A stretch of 64,000 nt of DNA from the NCBI GenBank assembly GCA_009763385.1, contig CM019825.1:116679131-116743130 (forward strand). Reading direction: 5' to 3'. The translations under genes and the position numbers were made by a program. Shown piece by piece: positions 34,343 to 44,940 of this stretch. The notes below the pieces were generated by a model, which was given only the letters and a program-made list of their open reading frames with translations, did not search any database and was not told the DNA's origin. Every line of letters starts with the position of its first letter. Positions within the stretch are counted from its first letter, which is position 1. This DNA is from Coix lacryma-jobi var. lacryma-jobi. Lineage: Eukaryota > Streptophyta > Magnoliopsida > Poales > Poaceae.

Positions 34343-34845
34343 AAAATGTTATATCTCACACACCAAAAATCCAAATTAAATTCCGATTGCACCATTGAAT
34401 TCATTGCAATTAATTCTTCAAAACTAGATCTCTCAAGGATATATTTAGATAAAGTATCAAGTGGGCCCACAGTGGATAGATGATGATATAGAGGATGAAT
34501 GGATGCGGGAGAAATGAGTATATAGAAGAGAATCTTGATGACCAGACAATATAGAGGATGGAAATAGAGGAACGTGAGTGCAGATAGTCTAAGACTATCC
34601 GCACTCATGTTCCTCTATTTTCATCCTCTATACTGTCTGGTCATCAAGATTCTCTCCTCTATACTCGTTTCTTCCGCATCCATCCATCCTTTATATCATC
34701 CTCTATCCACTGTGGGACCACTTATCACTTTATCTAAACATATTCATGAGAGATCTAATTTTAAAGAATTAATTGCAACGAATTCAATGGTGCAATCGGA
34801 ATTTAATTTGGTTAATTGGTTTATGAGTTTTAACATTTTTTCAAG
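34343..34845. repeat. long imperfect palindrome, arms of about 245 bp
   Basis: The centre is at 34591, in GATAGTCT-A-AGACTATC. The arms read as near reverse complements over about 245 bp, for example AAATAGAGGAAC against GTTCCTCTATTT and the AATTAATTGCAA/GAATTCAATGG blocks. Both arms therefore encode the same apparent protein in opposite strands, which is an artefact of the repeat. It may be a foldback MITE or two head-to-head copies. Confidence 0.85.
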
Positions 34846-35107
34846 TTAAAATAGTGGGGCATGTTTAAGATTCTCTCGTGAATGCTCTCTTCCTGCTTTA
34901 CCGTACCGTCCGCTGGTACTTTAGAAATAGAGGAAGAGGATGCCTAGGCTTCTTTACCGGATGGTATGAAGTAGCCCACTGCAGGTTTTTTTCTCTAAAT
35001 TGCTACTGCAGGATGACATACAGGACACCGCTGCAGACAGTCTAAGCGTCGGAAAGGGGGGGCGGAGCCCAGTTTCGCCTCCACTGGGCTCCGCCCCTGC
35101 TCACTAT

Positions 35108-36008
35108 GTTAGCAAACTTGATAAGTCGCTTTATGGGCTCAAGCAAACACCTAGAGCCTGGTATTCTCGTCTTAGCAACAAGCTTCAGCAACTTGGTTTT
35201 CTTCCATCAAAGGCAGATACTTCTCTTTTCTTTTTCAAGCGAAGTACCATATATTTTCTAGTATATGTTGATGATATTATTGTAGTTAGCTCTAGTACCA
35301 AGGTAGTTGAGTTACTACTGAACAAACTTCGTGCTGATTTTGCACTTAAAGACCTTGGACCTCTAAACTATTTTCTTGGTATTGAAGTGTCAGCCGATTC
35401 TGAAGGTTTGTTGCTAACACAGTCCAAGTATTCAAGAGAGCTATTGCATAGAGCAGGTTTGAAGGATTGGAAGCCTGTAAATACTCCTATGGTCACTTCC
35501 GAACGACTCACAACACATATGGGGGATCTCTTGGAAAATGATACAGCTACAAGATACAGAAGTATTGTTGGCGGCTTGCAATACTTAACCCTTACTCGCC
35601 CAAATATTGCCTTCGCGGTAAATAAGTATGCCAGTATCTTCACTGTCCGACATCTGTTCACTACACGGTAGTTAAGTGAATTTTGCAATATATTAGTGGG
35701 ACGATTGATTTTGGTTTGAAACTTGTTAAATCAAAGTCAATTATGGTGAGTGCCTTTTCTGATGCTAACTGGGCTGGATGCTCCGATGATAGAAGATCTA
35801 CCGGAGGATTTGATGTTTATCTAGGATCCAATCTTATATCATGGAGTGCTAGAAAGCAGGCCACAGTTTCAAGATCCAGCACAGAAGCTGAATACAAGGC
35901 TCTAGCTAATGCAACTGCAGAATTTATTTGGGTACAATCGTTATTGAATTGGGAATCTCACAACCAAAGGCTGCAATTCTTTGGTGTGATAATATTGGTG
36001 CAACTTAT
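35108..36008 (+). pseudogene. copia E reverse transcriptase second part and RNase H start
   Basis: The frame continues with SKLDKSLYGLKQTPRAWYSRL, the catalytic YVDDIIVV (about 35265) and LTRPNIAFAVNKY. A stop follows at 35669-35671 with a frame change. RNase H continues from 35683 with SDANWAGCSDDRRSTGG and SSTEAEYKALA. It is cut at 36008 by gypsy G3; the last codons before it, read in the correct frame, join to 51629 onward. Confidence 0.88.
36004..36008. repeat. left TSD (CTTAT) of gypsy G3
   Basis: CTTAT precedes the LTR of G3 and is repeated at 51629-51633. Deleting G3 and one copy restores the reading frame of the copia E RNase H. Confidence 0.95.
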
Positions 36009-37654
36009 TGTTTACACCGGATTTTGGACCAAAAAGAGTTATTTTTTTGTGAGCACAGACGGCTGATTTGTTAAGGAGAGAGTCGGCCAAGAAAAATAAA
36101 AGAAGCCTGCTTGGATCCAGACACGACCAGAATTCATATGGGCCAGATGTGACAGGCTTTGAAGACATATCAGGTTCGGCCGAGGAGTTCAAGTCTGGGT
36201 CGACTTTTGTTTTATTATTATGTATCCTAGTTGTGTTAGGACAGGAGTATGTCGGGTTTTAAATAGCTAGAAACCCGATTTTGTAAAAGGAAACAATCAA
36301 TCAAACACATCGGCCACCGGCCAAAACCCTAGGAGTAGGAGTAAGGTAGAACTCGGCGGAACCTTCAACCAGGCAGGGCTGTATCGGCTTGACCGACCTC
36401 CGGTTTGCTTGTAAGTTTCACCAATGGCTCGTGTTAATGTTCAATAAGGCTGTATTTGGCATCGACCAAACTCTTGTTTAGCTATGACATGGGTTAGTTA
36501 TCGGTTAAGTTTGTCTTTTGTAAGACTGTCTTGACTCTGATCAATGTTTTGCTTTAGTCGATCTTGACTAGTTATCGGCTCTATTAGTTTTGGCAAGCTA
36601 ATAGATTCATTAAGTTATCGATGTGGTTTATGCTTTTTAATGTTTTCTTTAGATTTAAGCAATATCTTGCCCAATCAAGATTGACAAATTAGCTTAAGCT
36701 TAAATGCTGTTTAATTTCGGCTACCCAAAGGCTTTATACGCTTATACCAAGGAAAATAGCCGATCTAAGCTTCTCATCGACTATTTTGTCAATCTTGATT
36801 GTTACATGCTGTGCGTTCGAGATATTCAATAAAATCATGGTTTGATCTAAGAAACAGGTAGATTTGTTCTGTCATGTTTATTACGGCTGTATTTTCGAAC
36901 CCCACTGATACACATGATATGTTAGATCTGCTTGATCTTGAGTCAAATCGTGGTTTTAACGGATAGATCTTGTTCGTGCTTCATGGACCCTGTATCGGCT
37001 AAAATAGCCGATCCAGTTATGCTTTCCTCATAATGTGTTCTTTTAAGTGGTCTGGAAACAATGGATCTGCTTGTTGCATCGGACGTGATTTAGCTTGGTC
37101 ATCATTATGGTTGTATGGAGACACCCCACTGTTGATGTTTAAGCTACTTTATCGATCTATTTGTTATTATGGCTGCATGGAAATACTCCACTGTTAGCAG
37201 ATAGAATTTCCTATGCAATTAGCCGATCTATTGATTTCATGCTATTTGAATGTATACAAAGATCTTTGTTCTATATTCATGTTTAAGCTTATCGGCTGTT
37301 CTTTACTCTAAATACTTTCTTTATATGTACAACTATCGTTTTGCTTTAAATATTGTCAATGCTTTAATCTCCTCTTGGGAGTTGACTTTGTAGTCAATGT
37401 CCTGTAACAGTGGCTATATTGGAGCCGTACAATTTGGAACTGTCTGGCATCAAACCGGCAGGTTCCACAATTTGACTCTTTTTCGTTTCCTTGTCAATTA
37501 CAGGTCAAATTGACTGGCACGCCCGTAGTCGTTCTCACCAAGATTCGGCACCGCCATCCTTTGGAGGTCCAGGAGGTCAAGACCTTGCTCTACACGGCCT
37601 CTGAGGACCGTGGTCGTGTGTGTTGGCACCCTCGTCTGAAATTTCATGTCAACA
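36009..37654 (+). repeat. 5' LTR of G3 (1646 bp)
   Basis: The LTR runs from TGTTTACACCGG to TTTCATGTCAACA. The 3' LTR is about 1627 bp once the nested F insertion is removed. One visible difference is the loss of about 18 bp after GGCTGTATTTG in the 3' copy. A TATA-like TTTAAATAG lies at about 36258. The two LTRs look very similar, so the insertion is fairly young. Confidence 0.93.
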
Positions 37655-37695
37655 CATTCTTTTGGCACGCCTAGTGGGACTACAATCGTCTGATC
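37655..37695 (+). promoter_or_regulatory. candidate primer binding site of G3
   Basis: Just inside the LTR the sequence TTTTGGCACGCCTAGTGGG is placed where a tRNA primer site should be. TGGCACGCC-type sites occur in other grass Tat elements. I cannot name the tRNA with confidence. Confidence 0.5.
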
Positions 37696-39872
37696 ATGAT
37701 AATTAGCAATGATGACGTGCTGAACGTGACAATCGACGAACTCCCAGAAGAGCTCCAACGCATGATAGAACAAACTGTTGTGCAATATCGGAACATGTGT
37801 TTGTTAAGTTTCAGTAGAACCAGGGATAAGAAGATTATCCAGAAGTCTCATCTTCCAAGGGTGGTTCTAGAAGGTCATGTCGATCCGATGATCCAGATAC
37901 AACACAATGCTATGCAAGAGACAATTAGCAAAGCAATGTCTGCCACATTGATGAATCATAATGAAACGTTCCTCAATAGCCTCTCAAATGCCATCAAAGA
38001 AGCTTTCAACTTGGGTAACGACAGAAGAGGCCCGACGTATTCAGTTGGGAACAGTCAAGGGGCTAGAACTTCTGGGGGTCCGCAGATGAACGGTCCCAAT
38101 GACAATGGGAGTCAAATGATAGTTAGCCCTGGGGGCATGACACCGCAGCCAGTGCAACAGCCGAATATGAGTCACAATATATACTCATCGGCTACAAAAA
38201 TAGCTCCCCATGCAAGAAGGATTACCAGGGATTTCAATGCACCACCTTATCATGGGAATATAGCACCTGGTGATGTTCCTCCTGGGTATCACTATGTATC
38301 AGATTTTTATACTTTGGATGCTCATGAGAATTCGGGGTATCAAAGCAATACTTTCGGGGGGCAGAACATCAGCTATCAAGGGCCGATGAATCAAGTGGAT
38401 CAGTTGATGAGCCGAGTTACAGATATGGTTCAGAAACAGTTTGGCTTAACGCCGAAAACTACGTTAACTGGCTGTAAGAAACCATATCCAGAATGGTATG
38501 ATCAGGTTGTCTTCCCTCCAAGATATAGAGTTCCTGATTTTACCAAATTCACAGGAACAGGCTCAATGACCACTATGGAGCATATAACTCAGTTCTTAGT
38601 CCAACTTGGAGAAGTTGGTGACGAGCCAACACTTAAAGTCAGGATGTTTCCTCTATCTCTGTCTGGCTCGGCTTTCTCATGGTTTTCATCTCTATCACCC
38701 AATTTCATTCAAAGCTAGGAAGATTTGGAAGACAAGTTCCATAAATATTTCGACTCTGGAGTTTTGTAAAAGGGAGTTGTGGACCTAGTCGATATAAGGC
38801 AGGGAAACAATGAGACTGGATGTCAATATCTTCAGAGGTTCAGAGAGATGAAGAATCAATGCTATACCTTGTCATTTTCAGATCCAGAGGTAGTTAGCAT
38901 TGCAATTCGAGGGCTAATACCAGCCACTAGAGAGAAGATTGGTTTCGGTTGTACCAGTATGGCTGATTTGGCCAATAATGTGGCAAATATCGATGCCCTG
39001 AATAGATACAATCAAGTTTTCAAGCCCAAGAAGACCTATAATGCAGAAAGTTCCTTCTTTTTACAAGAAGATAGTAATTCAAGTGACGAAAGCGAAGATG
39101 AAGTAGCTGTTGTTGATTGGGCCTAGAAGAACAATGAATACATGCCTTGGGCGAGGGCTAAGAGTACTGAAAAAGATGTGAAATACAGCTTTGATATCAC
39201 TAAAGCCGATAAGATATTTGACTATCTGTTAGAAAAAGGTCAAATCAAATTGACTGGAAACCACAATATTCCATCGGCTAAGGAGCTCAAGAACAAAAGG
39301 TACTGCAAATTCCATAATTCTGGTACTCATACTACTAACGATTGTAGAGTTTTCAGAGATATGATCCAGAGAGCCATTGCTAAGGGGAGGATTGGCTTAG
39401 AAAAAGCTAAGGGTATGGGCATCAATGGCCATCCCTTTCCAGCAAACATGGTAGCTCCTGCACCTCGAAGTGAGATCAAGGTTCTGACTTCTGACAAAGC
39501 CAAGGCAGCTGGGACAGTCGATCCAAAGAAGCAACTGACGGCCAAAGAGTATCAGGAGATGAAAGGGGAGAAGAATGCTGATCAACATGATCTACCTGAA
39601 ACTTCGAGAGCTGGTGAAGCAAAGAGATGTCCCACTGTCAAAATTCTGTTAAATAAATGGCAACGTCAGAAAGAAAGAGATCAGATGCATAAGCAAAGAG
39701 ACGAGCAATAATATCGAGAGTGGCTTGAAGAGGAGGAATATAGAAGATCTGGAGAAGAGGAAAGGCGTATCAGAGATGAAGAGAAGAATCATTGGGATTG
39801 CCCTTTCTTCAGACATTGTTGGAATGAAGGTTTAAAGCTTCCTACTCTTCGTAATTGTCCGGAATGCAGTGA
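37696..39872 (+). pseudogene. gypsy G3 gag
   Basis: One frame runs from the ATG at 37696 to the CACTA insertion. It is broken only by stops at 38716 (TAG), 38767 (TAA), 39124 (TAG) and 39709 (TAA), with no frameshift that I see. The retrotransposon gag core lies at about 38540-38980 (FTGTGSMTTMEHITQFL, LSGSAFSWF, KFHKYF). A C-x2-H...C motif CKFHNSGTHTTNDC is at about 39306, and a second cysteine-rich end CPFFRHCWNEG...CPEC at about 39800-39870. Its role is capsid formation and RNA binding. Confidence 0.88.
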
Positions 39873-39889
39873 CACTACTAGATTTTGAC

Positions 39890-40215
39890 CCTATTGCATC
39901 AAGTCCTGTTGCATCAAACAAGAATCTGATGCAATAGGTGGATGCTATTGCATCAATTGTTAGAATCTGATGCAATATGTGGTCGTTATTGCATCGAAAA
40001 AGAGTTGGATGCGATAGTAATTCATGTGGATGCAATAGGTGCGATCTATCGCATCATTTGGGATAAGCGATGCAATAGGTTGAAATTATTGCATCGAACA
40101 TATTTGGTTGCATTAGTCCTCGAATTTTTGATGCATTATGTAAGTGTTATTGCACCGGTTTAGAATATGGATGCAATTAGAAAGTACTATTGCAACAGTT
40201 TTATGGTTGATGCAA
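39890..40215. repeat. left subterminal TGCATC/GATGCA repeats of the CACTA
   Basis: About ten to fifteen copies of TATTGCATC and GATGCAATAG alternate in both orientations every 15-30 bp. In CACTA elements such subterminal repeats bind the transposase partner protein. Confidence 0.8.
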
Positions 40216-40404
40216 GTAATATTTTTTGACACAAAAAATAATAAATATGAAAACATATTGTGGCTACAAAATATAAGTGAATTATTAATCTTAATTAAAA
40301 TAAAACATCTATTAATAAATAGTTAAATATTATTATTAAAATAAGTTCCACCTAATAATTAAAATTTAAATTTTAAGGAAATTTATTAAAAAACATGATC
40401 ACTA

Positions 40405-40495
40405 CTACTAGGAGGTGGGCATAGGAGTTGAACCTATGCGCCTATGAAACTCTAAGTTGTGGACAAACCACTAGGCTAATTAGATGTTGTTGCAT
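40405..40495 (-). ncRNA. tRNA-like Pol III segment (SINE-like) in the CACTA
   Basis: On the minus strand the motif TAGCCTAGTGG (complement of 40468-40478) fits an A box, and GGTTCAACTCC (complement of 40424-40434) fits a B box. The gap of 33 bp between them is in the tRNA range. The complement from about 40490 reads like the 5' half of a tRNA-derived SINE head. A full tRNA fold is not evident, so a decayed tRNA or SINE head is more likely than an active tRNA gene. Confidence 0.55.
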
Positions 40496-41690
40496 GTACT
40501 AGTATATGTTTTCTTTTATATATTACTAGCACAAATGTCCGTGCGTTGCAACGGGATCTAAGGTCAGTCTCAGTGGAAAGTTTTATTATGTTGTTTTCAA
40601 GACTACGTATATAACAAATATATCCGAACGTTGCTACCAGAGAAAGGACACGTGAGTGGAAACTGTGTGATCCTTCTTCCTCCTTATCGACACGACTTCT
40701 ACTTGTACTCTCGCTTTCACACACTACCTCACGCAACATTCATCTGTTGTCCCCTCCATTAGGATTTCAGCACCCGCGATCAGCGACACCCAGGATCAAT
40801 GACCCACCCACCTCCCAGGCCACTCTACTTAGGCATAGGCTAGGCTCCTGCTAACTTCATCGACACGATGCCCTTGCTGCTAGCACTGTGCAAACCGTCG
40901 TGTCCCACTGTGCACACATGCAAAACTCACGTACAAAACGAAGGTGGGAAGAGGAAACGGAAAATAAAAGGAAACGGGAACACATGGACGGCAGCATGAG
41001 AAACAAAGGAAGGTTTAGTTTTTCCGATTTGACGGAGAGACGGAGCAATTTTAGGATTAGGTTCGACCAAAAATTATTTGTGGTAGAAATTTTGTCTCTT
41101 TAGTATTCGGTAGGTATATATAGAAGTATATGAATTATTTAATTATTAGGTTATAAAAGCATAAAGAGTTCAATGATCTATAGTACAATATTTGTTATTT
41201 ATTATTTTTATTTGTATAAGGAAAAATATATATAGGAGATCGATTAAAAGGGAAAGAAAAAGTCACCTACAGACCGCACGCGGAAAGTGGAACGAACGTG
41301 AATTTTTTTCTGGGAAATAGGAGGATCCTTCGGTGATTAAACCAAAAAAACTATATATATTACTAATGCATGTCAATTTGTCTTTTTCAGGAAGACCAAC
41401 ATTGACGGAGTCCTGGCTAGCTGAAATGAATCAAATATTATGCAACGAGAAAGATGTCATCATGATCAATGCTAAGAGACATGTAGTTTTGTTTATGATT
41501 GCCTATTTGTAGCAAAAGTTAGTGGTTTGTAATGCAGTTGAAACTTTGCAATTACCTATTTGGAAATAGGAAGGAATGTGACTTCAATACATTGTACAAA
41601 CTATTGGATGCTTATTATCCAAGATATTAATATGATTGCCTTTGTGCCATTGAATTTAGTATTTTAATGATTTCCTATGAAATGAATTGG
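40496..41690. other. CACTA interior without recognisable gene
   Basis: An AT-rich stretch. Near 40525 is TAGCACAAATGTCCGTGCGTTGCAACGGG, reminiscent of the end of another common grass repeat, so a further small insertion may be present up to about 41250. I see no conserved protein. Confidence 0.35.
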
Positions 41691-41699
41691 ATGCTATAA

Positions 41700-42215
41700 G
41701 TGGTCGCTATTCAAATCTCATGTCGATGCAATAGTTTCTATTGCATCCATGGTCATGTCGATGCAATAGTTTGTATTGCATCCAAGCTCACGTCCATGCA
41801 ATAGTTTGTATTGCATCCAAGCTCATGTCGATGCAAAAGGTTAAACTGCATCGAACACAAATGGTGATGCAATAGAACCTCTTGCATCAATGGAAAAATG
41901 TGATGCAATAGATTATATTGCATCGAACCAATATAGATGCAATATAGTCTATTGCATCGAACAATATCCGATGCAATAGATGTATTGCATCAACATGATT
42001 TGGATGTAATAAGTTATTGCATCGGATATTTTTGATGCAATAGACAATGGACAGTCGATGCAAAAGCTACTTCTCGCATCAACCATAGGTAACCGATGCA
42101 AAAGGCTATTGCATCAAGGGCTATTGCATCGGCTGGCATCAAACGACAAATTGATGCGTAACCGAGCTATTGCATCTATTTTGGACCTATAACATCAAAT
42201 TTGGCCCGATGCAAT
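41700..42215. repeat. right subterminal GATGCAATAG repeats of the CACTA
   Basis: About 20-25 copies of GATGCAATAG or its reverse, often as pairs GATGCAATAG-N-TATTGCATC forming short inverted repeats. This side is denser than the left end. Confidence 0.85.
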
Positions 42216-42238
42216 AGGGTCAAAATCTAGTAGTGTGA

Positions 42239-42588
42239 ACAATATTGGGAGTATAGGCAGTCGAGAGACAACCGTCGATCTGTGCATTAAAGATTAAGAT
42301 TTGAAAGAACAAATCGGCGCATAAAAAATGAAAGTGTTCATGATCGGCTTGGAGTAAAATTAGCCGATCAAGATCATCCTTGGCAAGAAGGACAATGGTG
42401 TCCAGGTGGTTTGACTAAGAGCCAGAAACGGCAGGTTCAGAGATTGAGGAACGATGAAATTCAGAAAAAGAAACCCAAAGTTTGGCAGGTGAAACAAATA
42501 GCCGATAAGAGAGAGTCATCGGCTAATATATCTGCTCTGTTCATGTTACCTGCTGAGTTTAGGTCTTCTGATCGTTAAGAGGAATCTG
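42239..42588 (+). pseudogene. gypsy G3 gag-pro linker
   Basis: Counterpart of the G1 linker at 5664-6114, recognised by EQYWEYRQSRDNRRSVH and WCPGGLTKSQKRQVQRLRN. Stops at about 42291 (TAA) and 42576 (TAA) interrupt it. Confidence 0.65.
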
Positions 42589-43198
42589 ATGATGAAGAGA
42601 CAATTGCTTAGTGGATCTATCAAGCAGAAGGGGCTACATTTCAAAAAGCCTGAGAAACATTCTCATCTAAAAGCTTTATATTTGAAGGGGTTTGTCGACG
42701 GAAGGCCTTTGAGCAAAATGTTAGTTGATGGAGGTGCAACTGTTAACTTGATGTCGTACGCCACCTTCAGAAAGCTTGGAAAAACTGCAGAAGATATGAC
42801 TCAAATCGATATGAGATTGACAGACTTTGCTAGGAACGTATCGGCTACCAAAGGTGTTGTTTGTGTTGAGTTAACAGTTGGCAGCAAAAAGTTGCCCGAC
42901 TACTTTCTTTGTAGTCGATGCAAAAGGTTCATATAGTGTGCTTCTTGGAAGAGATTAGATCCACACCAACTGTTGTGTTCCATCTAAAATGCATCAAAAT
43001 GTGATACAGTGGATCGGAGACACTGTGGAAGTGGTACCAGCGGATTCAACTGTGAGCATTGCATATTCTGATCCTAACGATTGGAACTTTGACGATGTGG
43101 AGTGTTTTTCTGGGAAAGTTCACGAAGAAGGTTTCATCAAGATGTTTGATGATGGCCAACAGCCGATCCAAGCAGTCGGCTTTAAAAAATATATCTAA
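42589..43198 (+). pseudogene. gypsy G3 aspartic protease
   Basis: The active site reads MLVDGGATVNLMSY, the same D-G-G-A type as in G1. The frame shifts near 42895, and LLGRD is followed by a stop (TAG at about 42956) where G1 has a tryptophan codon. The tail MHQNVIQWIGDTVEVVPADS continues to 43196-43198. Pol, which should follow, is absent. Confidence 0.85.
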
Positions 43199-43586
43199 TG
43201 GATGATCCAGTTTGTGAAGGGCGAAAGCAAGATGAGTGAAGGTTTTACGTCGGCCAAGGAACTAGGAGTTGTTAGACAATGACAAGTCGAGGCCGATGTA
43301 TTTTTAGAAGTTATGAGTTTGCACAGGGGTTTAGCCCTCTTGTAATTTTATAGCCGATACTAAGGTATCACCTTTAGAATAAAAATAGCCGATACTGAAG
43401 AAGTATCACCTTTAGAACATTCAATGGAGAAATAAAATCAAGGAAAACTTCTGAGAAACTCAACAACAATACAAAAGGTGTCAAACATAAATTTATTTGA
43501 GGCCTGACGATGCAGGGACAGTTTGCAGATGATTAGTTTGTTCGGAACAGATGAGGCCGAATTGACAGAAAAGACATTAAAAATAA
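43199..43586. other. junction between protease and antisense genes in G3
   Basis: No gene seen. A short match to the start of the pol leader (FTSAKELG-like) is followed directly by 3' sequence with AGCCGAT and TATCACCTTTAG words. The pol deletion therefore lies at about 43270. Confidence 0.55.
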
Positions 43587-44492
43587 CTAATCTAGGTGGA
43601 GCTTGTTCAGGAGGTCCTCCAGGTGCGTCACCTCCGCCACGGCGAGCCCTAGAGGCTCGAACTCCTCCACCAGTTCCCTGAAGTCTTCCCTCGTTCTGGT
43701 GCCGACGAAGGAGGGAGCAACTTCCCCGGAAATTTCAGCACCGCTAAGTTCTGCTCCGGCCAGGGTAAAGGTGACACCATGACAGATGGCGTGGAGGACT
43801 AACTCCCTGGTGCGTGTCCCGACATCCTCAAGGCACGCCTTCAACGTCGCCCCTCGGGCGTTCACGAAGTCGGCAATGGTCGTGGCCAGCCTCGGGAGCC
43901 AATCGAGTTGGTGTTGGAGCTCTGCATTCAGATAGGAAAGGATTAAAGTTAAAGATAGCCGATTTAATTAAACATGAGAATGAATCGACTAAATGTTCAA
44001 ACAAGCAAATTACCAAAATCAACCAGAATAACTGTGCAAAAGATAAATGATTCTAAACGAAGGTGGTAAATCAAAAGGTCCGAGAATATAATACCGGCGA
44101 CACTGGCGTCGGAGGCCTCCAAATGCTCCAAGGTGTTGTCCAAGCGGGCGCGGAGGACTCCTAGCTCTTCCTCGACACGAGTGGCTCGGCGACGTTCTTC
44201 TTCCAAGAGACACCGGGTGTTGGAGTAGCCCCGGATGAAGGCCCAAGCATCCTCATCCAGTGCCGGTCCATGACCTGACGGAGGTCGGCTAGGGCCTTGG
44301 CCGTCCGCCGGAGGAGAAGGGCTGTGAAGAAAGGGAGAATAGGTTAGGGTTTTCTCTTGAGTAAAGAAGAAATTTTGAGGCACGAAGGGGGCGGTTGTGA
44401 AAGGATTATTACCCAAGCACGCGACGACGGGTCGCTGGAGGGCCATCAAAAGACTCCTCCTCGGCAGGGCGCTTGCCGCGATCGTCCGCCAT
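43587..44492 (-). pseudogene. antisense gene 1 of G3 (spliced, unknown function)
   Basis: On the minus strand an ATG at 44490-44492 opens MADDRGKRPAEEESFDG, followed by a plausible donor (GGTAATAA). A second exon, about 44330-44097, reads GPALDEDAWAFIRGYSN and an acidic coiled-coil-like stretch. A last exon at 43920-43587 ends LEDLLNKLHLD and stop. I recognise no enzyme domain. Its architecture resembles the antisense segments in G1. Exon borders are inferred. Confidence 0.5.
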
Positions 44493-44940
44493 TGATTTTG
44501 GTTGCTGGATGAAGAAGAGGAGAAGTCGGTGGTTGAAGAGGTGAAAGGCCGGAGAATAAGGCGATGAATGTGTGGTGTGTTCAGGAAGCCGGCGTTTTAC
44601 TTATAAGAAAAAATAGAGAAAGCAAAAAGGCATTGGTTTTTAGAACCCTCAGATCTAAATCCTAAGGTGAATTGGCTAAGTGATAGATTCAAAGGCCGCT
44701 TAAGTATTGATCGGCTAAACAATGGACGGTGAATCATATGGGTAATATCGGCTAAGAATAGCTGATGGGGCATCAAATATTAGCAAACGGGTGACAGAAA
44801 ATGTGATGTTTACAAAGGAGGATTAAGAGTCAAGGGTTACAGGCAAAGTTACATATTCAACACAGATCTTAAAGCATTCAAAGCATTTAGACAGATGATG
44901 TCTATATCAGCTATCCTATTTTGATCCTCTTCGCTCGAGC

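Larger units (their letters stand above)
33519..35107. mobile_element. non-autonomous hAT element with 8-bp TSD CTCACTAT
   Basis: The element proper is 33527-35099 (1573 bp). It has terminal inverted repeats CAGTGGCGGAGC at the left and GCTCCGCCCCTG at the right, one mismatch. The eight bases CTCACTAT flank it at 33519-33526 and 35100-35107. An 8-bp duplication and CAGNGGCGGAGC ends are typical of grass hAT elements. No transposase reading frame is present. Removing it restores the RT of copia E. It contains a Tourist-like MITE and a long palindrome. Confidence 0.93.
32600..36008 (+). mobile_element. Ty1/copia element E, left piece
   Basis: This piece starts in gag, carries RT and part of RNase H, and is interrupted by a hAT element (33527-35099) and by gypsy G3 at 36009. 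The rest of RNase H and the 3' LTR follow at 51629-52001. Between gag and RT the protease and integrase are missing, so E is also an internal deletion derivative. The RT resembles the Retrofit/Hopscotch type. Confidence 0.88.
39870..42238. mobile_element. non-autonomous CACTA (En/Spm) element with TSD TGA
   Basis: The element 39873-42235 (2363 bp) begins CACTACTAGATTTTGACCC and ends with its reverse complement, GGGTCAAAATCTAGTAGTG. The perfect inverted repeat continues into CTATTGCATC. TGA flanks both sides, and a 3-bp duplication is the rule for CACTA elements. Both ends are packed with a short word, GATGCAATAG or its reverse. No transposase frame is present. Its removal rejoins the G3 gag end to the linker (ECS before, EQYWEYRQSR after). 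Confidence 0.95.

Noticed and set aside
34339..34849. Two similar proteins of about 90 residues on opposite strands
   Set aside because: They are the two arms of the palindrome translated in opposite directions; no conserved domain.
40405..40495. A functional tRNA gene
   Set aside because: A and B box motifs are present, but I could not find an acceptor stem and the full clover-leaf pairing.
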